A stretch of 64,000 nucleotides of DNA, from assembly GCF_011761235.1 (NCBI RefSeq), contig NZ_JAAOYW010000002.1, forward strand, positions 806,001-870,000, given 5' to 3'. This document shows positions 36,221-45,023 of the stretch, piece after piece. This stretch comes from Frigoribacterium faeni. Its GTDB lineage: Bacteria > Actinomycetota > Actinomycetes > Actinomycetales > Microbacteriaceae. The notes beneath the pieces were generated by a model, which saw nothing but the letters and a program-made list of their open reading frames with translations, made no database searches and had not been told where the DNA came from. The number at the start of each line of letters is the position of its first letter. Positions within the stretch are counted from its first letter, which is position 1. The position numbers and the translations under genes were made by a program.

Positions 36221-37018
36221 TCAGCGACCCCCTCCGTACGCGTCGTCGGGGTCGGCCGAGCCGCCGGCGACGGCGTTCTCGACCACCGCCGCCACGAGCG
36301 CGGCGGCGGAGCGGGTCTCGGCGATCAGGTGGACGGGCAGGCCCGCGGCCCGCGCGTCGAAGGCGGTGCGGGGTCCGATGCAGGCGACGACGGTGCTCGC
36401 GGGCAGCGGCGCCAGCTGGGCGGCGATCTGGCGGGCGACGCTGCCCGAGGTGACGAGCAGCACGCTGATGTCGCCGGAGGCGACGTCGCGCACGACGTCG
36501 TCGGTGACGGGCACGCCGACGGTGCGGTAGGCCGAGACGAACTCGGCGTCGAAGCCCCGGGCCGAGAGTCCGGCGACCAGGGTCGGCTCGGCGATGTCGG
36601 ACTGGGGCACGAGCACCCGCCCGGCGACGAGCTCCGAGGGCCACTCCTTGACGAGGCCGCGTGCCGAGTTGTCCCCCTCGGGGACGAAGTCGACGTGGTA
36701 GCCGGCGAGCGTCAGGGCCGCGGCGGTCGTCTCGCCCACCGCCGCGATCCGCGTCGCGGGGATGGGCCGGATGCCGTTGCCGACGAGCACGTCGACCGTC
36801 GTCGCGCTGGTCACGACGAGCCACTCGTAGACGCCGGCCTGCAGGCGGGCGAGGGCCGCGGCGAGCAGCTCTGGCGTCTCGGCGGGGGCGAAGTTGATGA
36901 GGGGCGCGATGACGGGCGCGGCGCCGTACGAGCGCAGCGACGCCGAGACGCCGTCGCCCCACTTGCCGCCGCGCGGCACGAGCACGCGCACGCCCTTCAG
37001 GGGCTTGGCCGGGGTCAC
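36221..37018 (-). CDS. hemD: uroporphyrinogen-III synthase
   Basis: 265 residues, two-lobed HemD fold: [12 protein letters not shown] at the start, [23 protein letters not shown] and [13 protein letters not shown] mark the two lobes. It closes hydroxymethylbilane with inversion of ring D. The GTG start overlaps the hemC stop (GTGA), so the two are translated together. The sequence is divergent, as is normal for this family. Confidence 0.93.
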   Translation of the reverse strand: MTPAKPLKGVRVLVPRGGKWGDGVSASLRSYGAAPVIAPLINFAPAETPELLAAALARLQAGVYEWLVVTSATTVDVLVGNGIRPIPATRIAAVGETTAAALTLAGYHVDFVPEGDNSARGLVKEWPSELVAGRVLVPQSDIAEPTLVAGLSARGFDAEFVSAYRTVGVPVTDDVVRDVASGDISVLLVTSGSVARQIAAQLAPLPASTVVACIGPRTAFDARAAGLPVHLIAETRSAAALVAAVVENAVAGGSADPDDAYGGGR

Positions 37019-37998
37019 GAGGCGCTCCCCAGCGGGTCCCCGCCGGAGGGCCCCTCGCCGAGCGGGGCGAGCTCGGCCGCGCCGAGCTCGAGCAGCTCGT
37101 CGACGACCCGGCCGGCCACCTCGTGGACGTCGGCGAGCTGGGCCGTGACGGGCCCCTCCTCGAGGGAGACGGCGTGCGACGAGCTCAGCCGCCGCGACCC
37201 GTCGGGGCTGTAGACCGTGGCGCTGAGCAGCAGCAGGCCGGCGTCGACCACCGCGGTGGCGCCGATCGGGGCAGAGCAGCCGGCCTCGAGGCCCGCGAGC
37301 ACCTCACGCTCGGCGGTGACGACGAGACGGGTCTCGACGTGCTCGAGGGCGCGCAGGCCGCGGACGAGGTCGTCGCTCGGGTCGCCCTCGCGCACCTCGA
37401 CGGCCAGGGCGCCCTGGCCGGGCGCGCTCGGCCACCAGCCGAGGCCCAGCAGGTCGGTGACGGCGGCGGCGCGGCCGAGCCGGCCCAGGCCGGCCGCGGA
37501 GAGCACGACGGCGTCGAGGTCGTCCTCGACGCGGCGGAGGCGGGTGTCGACGTTGCCGCGGATCGGCACGACCTCGAGGTCAGGGCGCCGCGCGAGCAGC
37601 TGGGCGACGCGGCGGGGCGAGCCGGTGCCGACCTTCGCGCCCTGCGGCAGCGTCTCGAGCGTGAGGCCGTCGCGGGCGCACAGGGCGTCGCGGGCGTCGG
37701 CGCGGCCGGGGATCGCCCCGATGTGCAGACCCGGGTGGGAGGCGGTGGGCAGGTCCTTGAGGGAGTGCACCAGCACGTCGCACTCGTCGGCGAGCAGCGC
37801 CTCGCGCAGCGCGCTGGCGAACACGCCCGTGCCGCCGAGCGAGAGCGACTCGCCCGTCGCCTGGGTGCGGTCGCCCTCGGTGTGCACGCGCACCAGCTCG
37901 ACGTCGTGGCCCGTGGCGGCGGCGAGGCGCTCGGCCACGGTGGTCGACTGGGCGACGGCGAGCGCGCTCGCCCGGGTGCCTACTCGCAGTGTCGCCAC
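37015..37998 (-). CDS. hemC: porphobilinogen deaminase (hydroxymethylbilane synthase)
   Basis: 327 residues. LRVGTRASALAVAQ, VHSLKDLPT (with the catalytic Asp region), GTGSPRRVAQL and IRGNVDTRL are all present. The dipyrromethane cofactor Cys is in LEAGCSAPIGA. GTG start. It follows hemH by 4 bp and overlaps hemD. Confidence 0.96.
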   Translation of the reverse strand: MATLRVGTRASALAVAQSTTVAERLAAATGHDVELVRVHTEGDRTQATGESLSLGGTGVFASALREALLADECDVLVHSLKDLPTASHPGLHIGAIPGRADARDALCARDGLTLETLPQGAKVGTGSPRRVAQLLARRPDLEVVPIRGNVDTRLRRVEDDLDAVVLSAAGLGRLGRAAAVTDLLGLGWWPSAPGQGALAVEVREGDPSDDLVRGLRALEHVETRLVVTAEREVLAGLEAGCSAPIGATAVVDAGLLLLSATVYSPDGSRRLSSSHAVSLEEGPVTAQLADVHEVAGRVVDELLELGAAELAPLGEGPSGGDPLGSAS

Positions 37999-38002
37999 GT
38001 CG

Positions 38003-39226
38003 CTACGGCACCAATCCCGAGACGGCGGGCTTGAACCCGAGGCGCACGTTCTCGCAGCAGCCGGGGCGGCAGACGTCGTACCAGGGACCGATGTCGGTGA
38101 GGTGCGGGCGGTCCTCCGCCGGCACGCCCTCGACGCGCTCGAGCACGAGGTCGACGAGGCCCGTCACGTAGTTCGGGTCGATGCCGGGGGTGGGGGTGCG
38201 GGTCGCCCAGAAGCCGTTCTTCTCGCTGGTCTCGAGCGCCTCCTCGTCGAGGTCCCACATGACCTCCATGTGGTCGCTGACGAAGCCGAGCGGCACGATG
38301 ACGACGGCGCGCGTCGGGCCGCCGGCGAGGTCGTCGATGGCGTCGTTGATGTCGGGCTCGAGCCACGGCATCGAGGGCGGGCCGCTGCGCGACTGGTACA
38401 CGAGCTGCCAGGGCACGGTCGTGCCGCCCTCGGCGGGGAGCTCGAGGCCGAGGGCCGCCTCGGCGGCGGCCATGACGACCTCGGCGACGGCCTTGTGCTG
38501 GGCGGCGTAGGCGCCCTCGTCGTCGAACCCGCGGGCCTCGGGGCCGCTGCGGGCCGCGTCGGTGGAGGGGATCGAGTGCGTGGCGAAGAGCACCTGCACC
38601 TCGGTCGCGAGGTCGAGGTCGGCGTTCTCGGCCTGCGCCTTGCGGAGGCCGTCGCGCACGCCGTCGATGAACGGCTGCACGAAGCCGGGGTGGTCGAAGA
38701 ACTGACGCACCTTGTCGATCATGATCTTGCCCTCGAGGCCGGTGGCCTCGAGCGCCATCGCGAAGTCCTCGCGGTACTGGCGGCACGAGCTGTAGGACGA
38801 GTAGGCGCTGGTCGCGACCGCGATGAGCTTCGTGAAGCCGCGCTCGTCGGCCTCGCGCACCGCGTCGGCCATGTACGGGTCCCAGTTGCGGTTGCCCCAG
38901 ATGACGGGCAGGTCGATGCCGCGGCGCGACAGCTCGCCCTCGAGGGCGGCCTTGAGCTCGCGGTTGTGCTCGTTGATCGGGCTGACGCCGCCGAAGTGGC
39001 GGTAGTGCGTGGCGACCTCCTCGAGGCGCTCCTCGGGGATGCCGCGACCACGCGTCACGTTCCGGAGGAACGGGATGACGTCGTCCTGGCCCTCGGGCCC
39101 GCCGAAGCCCGCGAGCAGGATCGCGTCGTAGTCGGTGGGCACGCTGACGTGCTCGGGCCCCTGGGCGGCCGCGGGGGTGGCCGCGCGGACGAGCTGGCCG
39201 TTGGTGATGCCGGTGGTGTCAGTCAC
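38003..39226 (-). CDS. hemH: coproporphyrin III ferrochelatase
   Basis: 407 residues. It inserts iron; in HemQ-bearing organisms the substrate is coproporphyrin III (enzyme also called CpfC). LLAGFGGPEG, the catalytic His in LFATHSIPSTDAA, and the Glu-rich region around FVSDHMEVMWDLDEEA are typical. C-terminal DVCRPGCCENVR with the SSCRQ Cys is the pattern of the [2Fe-2S] cluster of actinobacterial ferrochelatases. GTG overlaps the hemQ stop. Confidence 0.95.
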   Translation of the reverse strand: MTDTTGITNGQLVRAATPAAAQGPEHVSVPTDYDAILLAGFGGPEGQDDVIPFLRNVTRGRGIPEERLEEVATHYRHFGGVSPINEHNRELKAALEGELSRRGIDLPVIWGNRNWDPYMADAVREADERGFTKLIAVATSAYSSYSSCRQYREDFAMALEATGLEGKIMIDKVRQFFDHPGFVQPFIDGVRDGLRKAQAENADLDLATEVQVLFATHSIPSTDAARSGPEARGFDDEGAYAAQHKAVAEVVMAAAEAALGLELPAEGGTTVPWQLVYQSRSGPPSMPWLEPDINDAIDDLAGGPTRAVVIVPLGFVSDHMEVMWDLDEEALETSEKNGFWATRTPTPGIDPNYVTGLVDLVLERVEGVPAEDRPHLTDIGPWYDVCRPGCCENVRLGFKPAVSGLVP

Positions 39227-40008
39227 GACAGGACCTCGATGATCTCGGTGGTGGTGATGCGACGGCCCGTGTAGAACGGCACCTCTTCGCGGACGTGTCG
39301 GCGGGCCTCGGTGTAGCGGAGGTCGCGCATGAGGTCGACGAGCTGCACGAGCTCGGGCGCCTCGAGGGCCAGGATCCACTCGTAGTCGCCGAGCGAGAAG
39401 CTGGCCACGGTGTTCGTGAGCACCGCACGGTGCTCGGACCCCTGCTTGCCGTGCTCGGCGAGCATCTGACGACGCTCGCCCTCGGGCAGCAGGTACCACT
39501 CGTAGCTGCGGACGAAGGGGTAGACGGTGAGCCAGGCCTCGGGCTCCTTGCCGCGCATGAAGGCGGGGCTGTGGTTGCGCGAGAACTCGGCGTCGCGGTG
39601 CATGCCCATCGCGTTCCAGGTGGGCAGCAGGCCGCCGAGCACGTCGGTGCGCAGCAGGCGGCGGTACGCCGACTGGATCGTCTCGGGCACCTCGCCGTGC
39701 AGCCAGATCATGACGTCGGCGTCGGCACGCAGCGCACTGACGTCGTAGAAGCCGCGCACGACGACGCCCTCGGCAGCCAGCGTCTCGACGAGCTCGTCGA
39801 GCTGTGCGACGTCGTCGAGCTCGGGCGCGTACGGGTTCTGCGGGTCGCGCCGCAGCACGGCCCAGAGCGTGTAGCCCAGGCGCTCGGCGGGTGCGTCGGC
39901 GGGGCTGGCAGCCTCCAAGGGACGGGACTCGGTGCTGTCGCCCGTGAGGGCAGCGGGGTGATCAGACGTCGGCAGCTCGGGAACTGGCGCGTCGGCGCTG
40001 TGACTCAT
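39223..40008 (-). CDS. hemQ: coproheme decarboxylase (chlorite dismutase-like)
   Basis: 261 residues with a ~40-residue disordered N-terminus. HemQ removes two carboxyl groups from coproheme to give heme b, the last step of the coproporphyrin pathway. WYLLPEGERRQMLAEHGKQG contains the proximal heme His, and YPFVRSYEWY holds the Tyr thought to take part in radical decarboxylation. GGAGGAG is 9 nt before the ATG. It overlaps hemH by 4 nt. Confidence 0.95.
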   Translation of the reverse strand: MSHSADAPVPELPTSDHPAALTGDSTESRPLEAASPADAPAERLGYTLWAVLRRDPQNPYAPELDDVAQLDELVETLAAEGVVVRGFYDVSALRADADVMIWLHGEVPETIQSAYRRLLRTDVLGGLLPTWNAMGMHRDAEFSRNHSPAFMRGKEPEAWLTVYPFVRSYEWYLLPEGERRQMLAEHGKQGSEHRAVLTNTVASFSLGDYEWILALEAPELVQLVDLMRDLRYTEARRHVREEVPFYTGRRITTTEIIEVLS

Positions 40009-40085
40009 GCCGCCATTCTCCTCCTGTGCGGGCTGGGAGCCCAACCAGGTAGCAGGCCCGTCGAGCGATCCTCGGGGCGACCCCG

Positions 40086-40313
40086 TCAGCGGCGCTTGAC
40101 GGCCGCGACGACCACTCCCACGAGGGCCAGCGCGGCCACGCCCGCGCCCGCCGCCCACGGCACCGGGTCGCGCGAGATCGACGACTTCGCCCGGTGGCCG
40201 GCGATGCCGAGCTGCTTCGGGACGTTGAGCTTGTCCTCGAGCTCGTTGAGCGTCGCGGCGAGCTCGGCACGGGTGCGGTCGATGTGGGCCTGGATGTCGT
40301 TGCTGTCGCTCAC
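40086..40313 (-). CDS. DUF3618-domain small membrane protein
   Basis: 75 residues. The start DSNDIQAHIDRTRAELAATL is the hallmark of DUF3618 (about 30 residues, amphipathic helix), followed by a linker and one C-terminal membrane helix (WAAGAGVAALALVGVVVAAV) with a basic end. Function unknown. It belongs to a three-gene group (with the holin-type and YtxH-like proteins) common in actinobacteria and found here between hemQ and cgoX. Confidence 0.85.
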   Translation of the reverse strand: MSDSNDIQAHIDRTRAELAATLNELEDKLNVPKQLGIAGHRAKSSISRDPVPWAAGAGVAALALVGVVVAAVKRR

Positions 40314-40384
40314 GGGGTCTCCGATCGGTGCGTGCGGGGAAGGGGGCGCGAGCGGGGCTCGCAGGGCCTCGAGGAGGCGCCGGC

Positions 40385-40834
40385 TCAGACGTCGGTGACG
40401 TCGTGTCCCGGGATGGTGCCGACGCCCTTCACGGCCTTGAGGTCGCGCTTGAGGCTCGCGATGGTCTTCTCCGGCACGGCCGGGAGGCCCTTCTTGATGC
40501 TCTTGTAGCCGAGGAGAGCGAGCAGGGCCGCGACGAGCAGCAGCACGAAGGCGACGATGAGCGCCGACAGCCAGCCCGGCAGCCAGATCGCGATCAGCAG
40601 GACGATGCCGGTCAGCAGCACGCCGAGCATCGCGAAGACGAACACGAGGGCGCCGACGAGGAACCCCGCGCCGATGCCGAACGCCTTGAGCGTGCCGATG
40701 ATCTCGTACTTGAGCAGCGCGAGCTCGCCCTTGACGAGATCGGTGACGAGGGTCGGGACGTCCTGCACGAGGGCGAAGAACGAGCGCGACCTCGTCCCCC
40801 GGCGCACCTTGTCGCTCCGCGTGGAGTCGGTCAC
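40385..40834 (-). CDS. Phage_holin_3_6-type (DUF1469) membrane protein
   Basis: 149 residues. An amphipathic N-terminal part (VQDVPTLVTDLVKGELALLKYEI) precedes two long membrane helices (about 52-78 and 84-108) and a basic tail. The family name comes from phage holins, but chromosomal actinobacterial members are ordinary membrane proteins of unknown role, so no phage origin is implied. The GTG start overlaps the YtxH-like stop. Confidence 0.83.
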   Translation of the reverse strand: MTDSTRSDKVRRGTRSRSFFALVQDVPTLVTDLVKGELALLKYEIIGTLKAFGIGAGFLVGALVFVFAMLGVLLTGIVLLIAIWLPGWLSALIVAFVLLLVAALLALLGYKSIKKGLPAVPEKTIASLKRDLKAVKGVGTIPGHDVTDV

Positions 40835-41082
40835 TTCTTCTTCTTCCCGCCTCCGACGACCTTCACGGCCACCGTCTTCACGCCCTCGACGACGGCGTCG
40901 ACCGCGTCGGCGGCGAGCCCGCCGGCGAAGTCCTCGGCCTTGACGACCTGGCGCTGCACGGCGCGGCTGTTCCACAGCTTCGACGAGTTCGCGGCGATCT
41001 GCTCGTAGCGGTCGTGGCCGGCGCGAGCGCCCAGCACGAATCCGACGGCTGCTCCGGCGACGAAGATCAGTTTGCCTCGCAT
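40831..41082 (-). CDS. YtxH-like small membrane protein
   Basis: 83 residues. One N-terminal membrane helix with GAAVGFVLGARAG (small-residue motif of YtxH-type proteins), then DRYEQIAANSSKLW and an amphipathic helix, ending in a GGGKKKK tail. TGGAGC precedes the ATG. It starts the DUF3618/holin group. The hairpin repeat at 41200-41246 lies upstream. Confidence 0.78.
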   Translation of the reverse strand: MRGKLIFVAGAAVGFVLGARAGHDRYEQIAANSSKLWNSRAVQRQVVKAEDFAGGLAADAVDAVVEGVKTVAVKVVGGGKKKK

Positions 41083-41199
41083 GTCGCTCCATTCATGTGT
41101 GTGGGCACGGACCGGTGCCCGGCGCGCTGTCCCAATGTAGCCCGGTGCCGCCCGCCACCGCCCGGACGTGCCCGCACGTGTCCGTCCCGGGCGTCCACT

Positions 41200-41246
41200 T
41201 GCCCGAGATGGTCGTCCGCCGACCCCGCCGCCGACCGTTCGGGGCA
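41200..41246. repeat. 47-nt intergenic hairpin element, copy 1
   Basis: TGCCCGAGATGG, a 23-nt variable centre and CCGTTCGGGGCA, followed by ATCGAT three bases on. A second copy with identical 12-nt ends and a different 23-nt centre lies at 52825-52871. The ends can pair in part (TGCCC with GGGCA). This copy lies between cgoX and the YtxH-like gene. Confidence 0.8.
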
Positions 41247-41303
41247 CATCGATCGGCCGCGCGGGGCGCGAGGGCGCGGGGCGGGGGGGGCGCGGGGCGC
41301 GGG

Positions 41304-42701
41304 TCAGCGGGCGACGAGCTCCGCCGCGACGCGACGCGCGTGGGCGATCACGGCGGCGAGCCCCCGACCGGCCACGGCGCCGCCGACGCGGACGACGCCG
41401 TCGGGCAGGGACGAGGAGGCGCCCGCCGCCTCCTGCGGGAGGGGCGCCGACCACTCCACCCGCGCCGCGTCCTCGACGGTGGCCGGGTCGAGCGTCAGCC
41501 CGAGCAGCACCGAGGCGTCGGCGAGCGCCGTCGAGCGCAGCTCGTCGTCGGTGGTGGCGCCCGTCACCGCCGGGGAGTCGTAGCTGAGCCGCAGCACGTG
41601 CCGCCCCGCGGCGCGCTCCGCGAGCCACGGCCACTTCGCGGTCGCGTGGGTGAGGGCCTTGGCGCGCACGCCGTCGGCGCCGGGCGCGACGAGCACGCCC
41701 GTGCCCCGGGGCGCGGCGTCGAGCCGCGGGTCGCGCAGCACGAGCGTGGCGAGGGTGATGAGCCCGGCGGCGTGGGCCGCCCGGCCGGTGAGGACGCGCC
41801 CGGCCCCGTCGCCGACGGCGAGCACGACGACGTCGGCCTCGAGGCGCTCGGGCGCACCCGACGTGCTCGACGTCGCCGCAGCACCCTGGCCGGCCGCGGC
41901 CGCGTCGCCGTTCAGCGTGACCGAGCGCCCGTCGAGCGCGGCCACGTGCGCGCCGAGCCTCACCTCGACGCCGAGGCGGTCGAGCTCGGCGACCAGCGCC
42001 TCCGCGAGGCTGGCCATGCCGCCGCGCAGCCCCGCGACCGCCGAGCCCGCCGGCGCCAGGGCCCGCACGCTGAGCACCGCGGCCGCCAGGGAGCCCTCGC
42101 GCCGCAGCGCCGCCCGCAGGCCGGGGGCGACCCGGTCGACGGAGAGCGCGTCGGGGTGGACGGAGTGGACTCCGCCGATGATCGGCGTGACGAGCCGGTC
42201 GAGCACGGCGTCGCCCATGCGCACGCGCACGAGGCCGCCGACCGAGGTCTCGTCGGCGCCGACGTCGCCCGGGGCCGCGTCGAGCCGGGCAGCCTCCGCC
42301 GTGCCGGCCGCGCCCACCACCGCGACGACGTCGTCGGCCGCGAGGTCGCCCGGGATGCCGAGCAGCCCGGTCCGCGGCAACGGGAACGCCTGGCCGCTGC
42401 CGTGCTGCACCCACGCCCCGCGCGGGTCGGGCAGCACGACGTCGTCGCCGAGGCCGAGCTCGTCGAGGTACGCCCGCACCGTGCCGCCGCGGGTGGCGAA
42501 GCTCTCGGCGCCCGCGTCGAGCGGCAGGCCGCCCACGACGTGGCGGCCGACCTCGCCGCCGAGGCGGTCGGAGGCCTCGACGAGCACCACGTCGACGCCC
42601 GCCGACGCGAGGTCGCGGGCGACGACGAGGCCGGCGACGCCGCCGCCCACCACGAGCGCGCGCCGCGTGGCCGCCCCGGAGGAGCGGGTCGCCTCGGTCA
42701 C
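41304..42701 (-). CDS. cgoX: coproporphyrinogen III oxidase (HemY/HemG type)
   Basis: 465 residues, FAD-dependent. The N-terminal ALVVGGGVAGLVVARDLA and VVLVEASDRLGGEV bind FAD, and the C-terminal VVRVGGAVAGRGLAAVIAHAR completes the site. In the coproporphyrin pathway it oxidises coproporphyrinogen III to coproporphyrin III. The ATG-less start is GTG with AGGAGG 9 nt upstream; that SD is the iterated octamer and directly overlaps the hemE stop codon, so the two are coupled. Also called hemY or hgoX. Confidence 0.93.
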   Translation of the reverse strand: MTEATRSSGAATRRALVVGGGVAGLVVARDLASAGVDVVLVEASDRLGGEVGRHVVGGLPLDAGAESFATRGGTVRAYLDELGLGDDVVLPDPRGAWVQHGSGQAFPLPRTGLLGIPGDLAADDVVAVVGAAGTAEAARLDAAPGDVGADETSVGGLVRVRMGDAVLDRLVTPIIGGVHSVHPDALSVDRVAPGLRAALRREGSLAAAVLSVRALAPAGSAVAGLRGGMASLAEALVAELDRLGVEVRLGAHVAALDGRSVTLNGDAAAAGQGAAATSSTSGAPERLEADVVVLAVGDGAGRVLTGRAAHAAGLITLATLVLRDPRLDAAPRGTGVLVAPGADGVRAKALTHATAKWPWLAERAAGRHVLRLSYDSPAVTGATTDDELRSTALADASVLLGLTLDPATVEDAARVEWSAPLPQEAAGASSSLPDGVVRVGGAVAGRGLAAVIAHARRVAAELVAR

Positions 42702-42714
42702 GGTCGCGCGCCTC

Positions 42715-43779
42715 CTACAGGGTGTGGGCGAGCGCCACGACGCGGGTCAGCACGTCGGGGTCGGTGTCGGGACCGACGCCGTGGCCCAGGTTGAGCACGT
42801 GGGCGGGGGCCGCACGGCCGCGACGGACGACCTCGCGGACGTGCGCCTCGAGCACCGGCCACGGCGCCTGCAGCATCGCGGGGTCGATGTTGCCCTGCAC
42901 CGGGACGCCGCCGCCCAGGCGTCGCGACGCCTCGTCGAGGGGGATGCGCCAGTCGACGCCGACCGCGTCGACCCCGACGCCGTGCATCGCCGAGAGCACT
43001 TCGCCGCTGCCCACGCCGAAGTGGATGGTCGGCACGTCGAGGTCGGCCACGTGCGAGAGCGCCCGGGCCGAGAAGGGGGCGACGTGCTGCTCGTAGTCGG
43101 CGAGCGAGAGGCTGCCGACCCACGAGTCGAAGAGCTGGGCCGCGCTGGCGCCCGCGAGCACCTGCGCGCGGAGGAACGCCCCCGTGACGTCGGCGGCCCA
43201 GCCGAGCAGCGCCTGCCAGGTCTCGGGGTCGCTGTGCATGAGGGCGCGGGCGCGGATGTGGTCCTTCGAGGGGCCGCCCTCGACCAGGTACGCCGCCAGC
43301 GTGAAGGGCGCACCGGCGAAACCGATCAGGGGGGTGTCGCCCAGCTCGGCGACGGTGCGGGCGACCCCTTCGGCGATCGGGGCCAGCGCCTCCTGCTCGA
43401 GGGGCCGCAGCGCGGCGACGTCGGCGGGCGTGCGGATCGGCTGGTCGAGCACCGGGCCGCGGCCGGCGACGATGTCGACGCCCACCCCCGCGAGCTTGAT
43501 CGGCACGACGATGTCGCTGAAGAAGATGCCGGCGTCGACGCCGTGCCGGCGGACCGGCTGCAGCGTGATCTCGCTCGACAGCGCCGGGTCGAGGCAGGCG
43601 TCGAGCATCGCGGTGCCGACGCGCAGCGCCCGGTACTCGGGCAACGAGCGGCCGGCCTGGCGCATGAACCAGACGGGCAGCACCTCGGGTCGGTCGCCGC
43701 GCAGGGCGCGGACGAGGGACGAGGAGGCGGTGCGGCCGGAGAGGAGCGGGTGCGTGTCGGGCAGGGTCACGTGCTCCAT
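42715..43779 (-). CDS. hemE: uroporphyrinogen decarboxylase
   Basis: 354 residues. It converts uroporphyrinogen III to coproporphyrinogen III. VWFMRQAGRSLPEYR and GFAGAPFTLAAYLVEGG are the two family signatures, and FSDIVVPIKLAG and NLGHGVGPDTDPD are also typical. GGGAGG touches the annotated ATG, which is too close. The GTG three codons on (43770) has better spacing and may be the true start. First gene of the minus-strand heme cluster. Confidence 0.95.
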   Translation of the reverse strand: MEHVTLPDTHPLLSGRTASSSLVRALRGDRPEVLPVWFMRQAGRSLPEYRALRVGTAMLDACLDPALSSEITLQPVRRHGVDAGIFFSDIVVPIKLAGVGVDIVAGRGPVLDQPIRTPADVAALRPLEQEALAPIAEGVARTVAELGDTPLIGFAGAPFTLAAYLVEGGPSKDHIRARALMHSDPETWQALLGWAADVTGAFLRAQVLAGASAAQLFDSWVGSLSLADYEQHVAPFSARALSHVADLDVPTIHFGVGSGEVLSAMHGVGVDAVGVDWRIPLDEASRRLGGGVPVQGNIDPAMLQAPWPVLEAHVREVVRRGRAAPAHVLNLGHGVGPDTDPDVLTRVVALAHTL

Positions 43780-43836
43780 CCTCCCACCCGGCCGCTGGGC
43801 GCCCCCGGCGACCGCGGGGCGCCCCGGCGGACGGGC

Positions 43837-44859
43837 TCAGCCGACCTTGACCACCATCTTGCCGACGTTCTGCCCGCGCATCAGGCCGGTGAACGCGTCG
43901 AACGCCGAGTGGATGCCCTCGACGACGGTCTCGTCGTGCACGACGTCGCCGGCCGCGAGCCACGGGCCCATCTCGGCCTGGAACGCCGGGGCGACGTGGC
44001 GGTAGTTGCCGAGCGTGAAGCCCTTGAGCATGAGGCCGCGGGTCACGATGTTCGTCGTGCCCGTGATGCCGACGGGCTCGCCGGTCGCGTTGTAGCCGGC
44101 GATCGAGCCGCAGAGGGCCGCCCGGCCGCCGTCCTTGAAGGCGCCCAGCGCGGCCGACAGGTGGTCGCCTCCCACGTTGTCGAAGTACAGGTCGATGCCG
44201 TCGGGCGCGGCCTCGGCCAGCAGCTCGGCGACGTCGCCGTCCTTGTAGTTGAACGCCGCATCGAAGCCGTACTTCGAGGTGAGCAGCTCGACCTTCTCGG
44301 CGCTGCCCGCGCTGCCGACCACGCGCGACGCGCCCTTCAGCCGGGCGATCTGGCCGACCATCGTGCCGACGGCGCCCGCGGCGCCCGACACGAAGACGAC
44401 GTCGCCCTCGCGGATGCCCGCGATCTCGGTCAGGCCGACGTACGCCGTCAGGCCGGTGAGGCCGAGCACGCCCAGGTAGGCGGAGAGCTCGACGCCGGGT
44501 GCGGGCTCCACGGCGCGGAACGACGAGGAGGCGCCCTGCGCGACGTCCCGCCAGCCCAGGTCGTGCTGCACCACCGTGCCGACCGGGAGGTCGTCGGCGG
44601 CGGACTCGACGACGCGGCCGATCGCGCCGCCGGTCATGGTCTCGCCCAGGGCGAAGGGCGGCACGTAGGACTTCACGTCGTTCATGCGGCCGCGCATGTA
44701 CGGGTCGACCGAGAGGTACTCGTTCGCGACGCGGACCTCGCCGGCGCCGAGGGCGGGCAGCTCGACCTCGACCTCGCGGACGTCGTCGGTCGTCGGCTCG
44801 CCGTGCGGGCGGGCGACGAGCTGCCACTGGGTGCTGGTGGCGGTGGTGCCTTCGGTCAT
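43837..44859 (-). CDS. NADP-dependent oxidoreductase (CurA/PTGR-like MDR)
   Basis: 340 residues. The zinc-free MDR fold has SVDPYMRGRMND and the nucleotide loop VFVSGAAGAVGTMVGQIARL, then YFDNVGGDHLSAAL, which mark the leukotriene B4 dehydrogenase/curcumin reductase (YncB) group. It reduces activated C=C bonds with NADPH. GAGGAG lies 8 nt before the ATG. It sits between hemE and hemA but is not a heme enzyme; it may be transcribed ahead of hemE. Confidence 0.9.
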   Translation of the reverse strand: MTEGTTATSTQWQLVARPHGEPTTDDVREVEVELPALGAGEVRVANEYLSVDPYMRGRMNDVKSYVPPFALGETMTGGAIGRVVESAADDLPVGTVVQHDLGWRDVAQGASSSFRAVEPAPGVELSAYLGVLGLTGLTAYVGLTEIAGIREGDVVFVSGAAGAVGTMVGQIARLKGASRVVGSAGSAEKVELLTSKYGFDAAFNYKDGDVAELLAEAAPDGIDLYFDNVGGDHLSAALGAFKDGGRAALCGSIAGYNATGEPVGITGTTNIVTRGLMLKGFTLGNYRHVAPAFQAEMGPWLAAGDVVHDETVVEGIHSAFDAFTGLMRGQNVGKMVVKVG

Positions 44860-45011
44860 GGTGCTGCTCCTCGAGGTCGTGCGGGGCCCCGGTGATGCGG
44901 GGCCGTCCGCCAGCGTGTCACCGGGCCGCTGAACGTGCGCTCCGTGCACGGATCGACCGGGCACAGCCTCGACATCGAGGCAACCCCCGGGTTCGACTCG
45001 CACATGAGAGT

Positions 45012-45017
45012 TACCAT
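45012..45017 (+). promoter_or_regulatory. -10 element of a leaderless promoter (hemA)
   Basis: TACCAT ends 6 nt before the GTG of hemA at 45024 and there is no SD sequence. TTCGAC 14 bp further up is a poor -35. Confidence 0.6.
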
Positions 45018-45023
45018 TGACGC

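Noticed and set aside
40385-40834. Prophage holin
   Set aside because: The family is common on actinobacterial chromosomes, and there is no endolysin, capsid, tail or integrase gene nearby.
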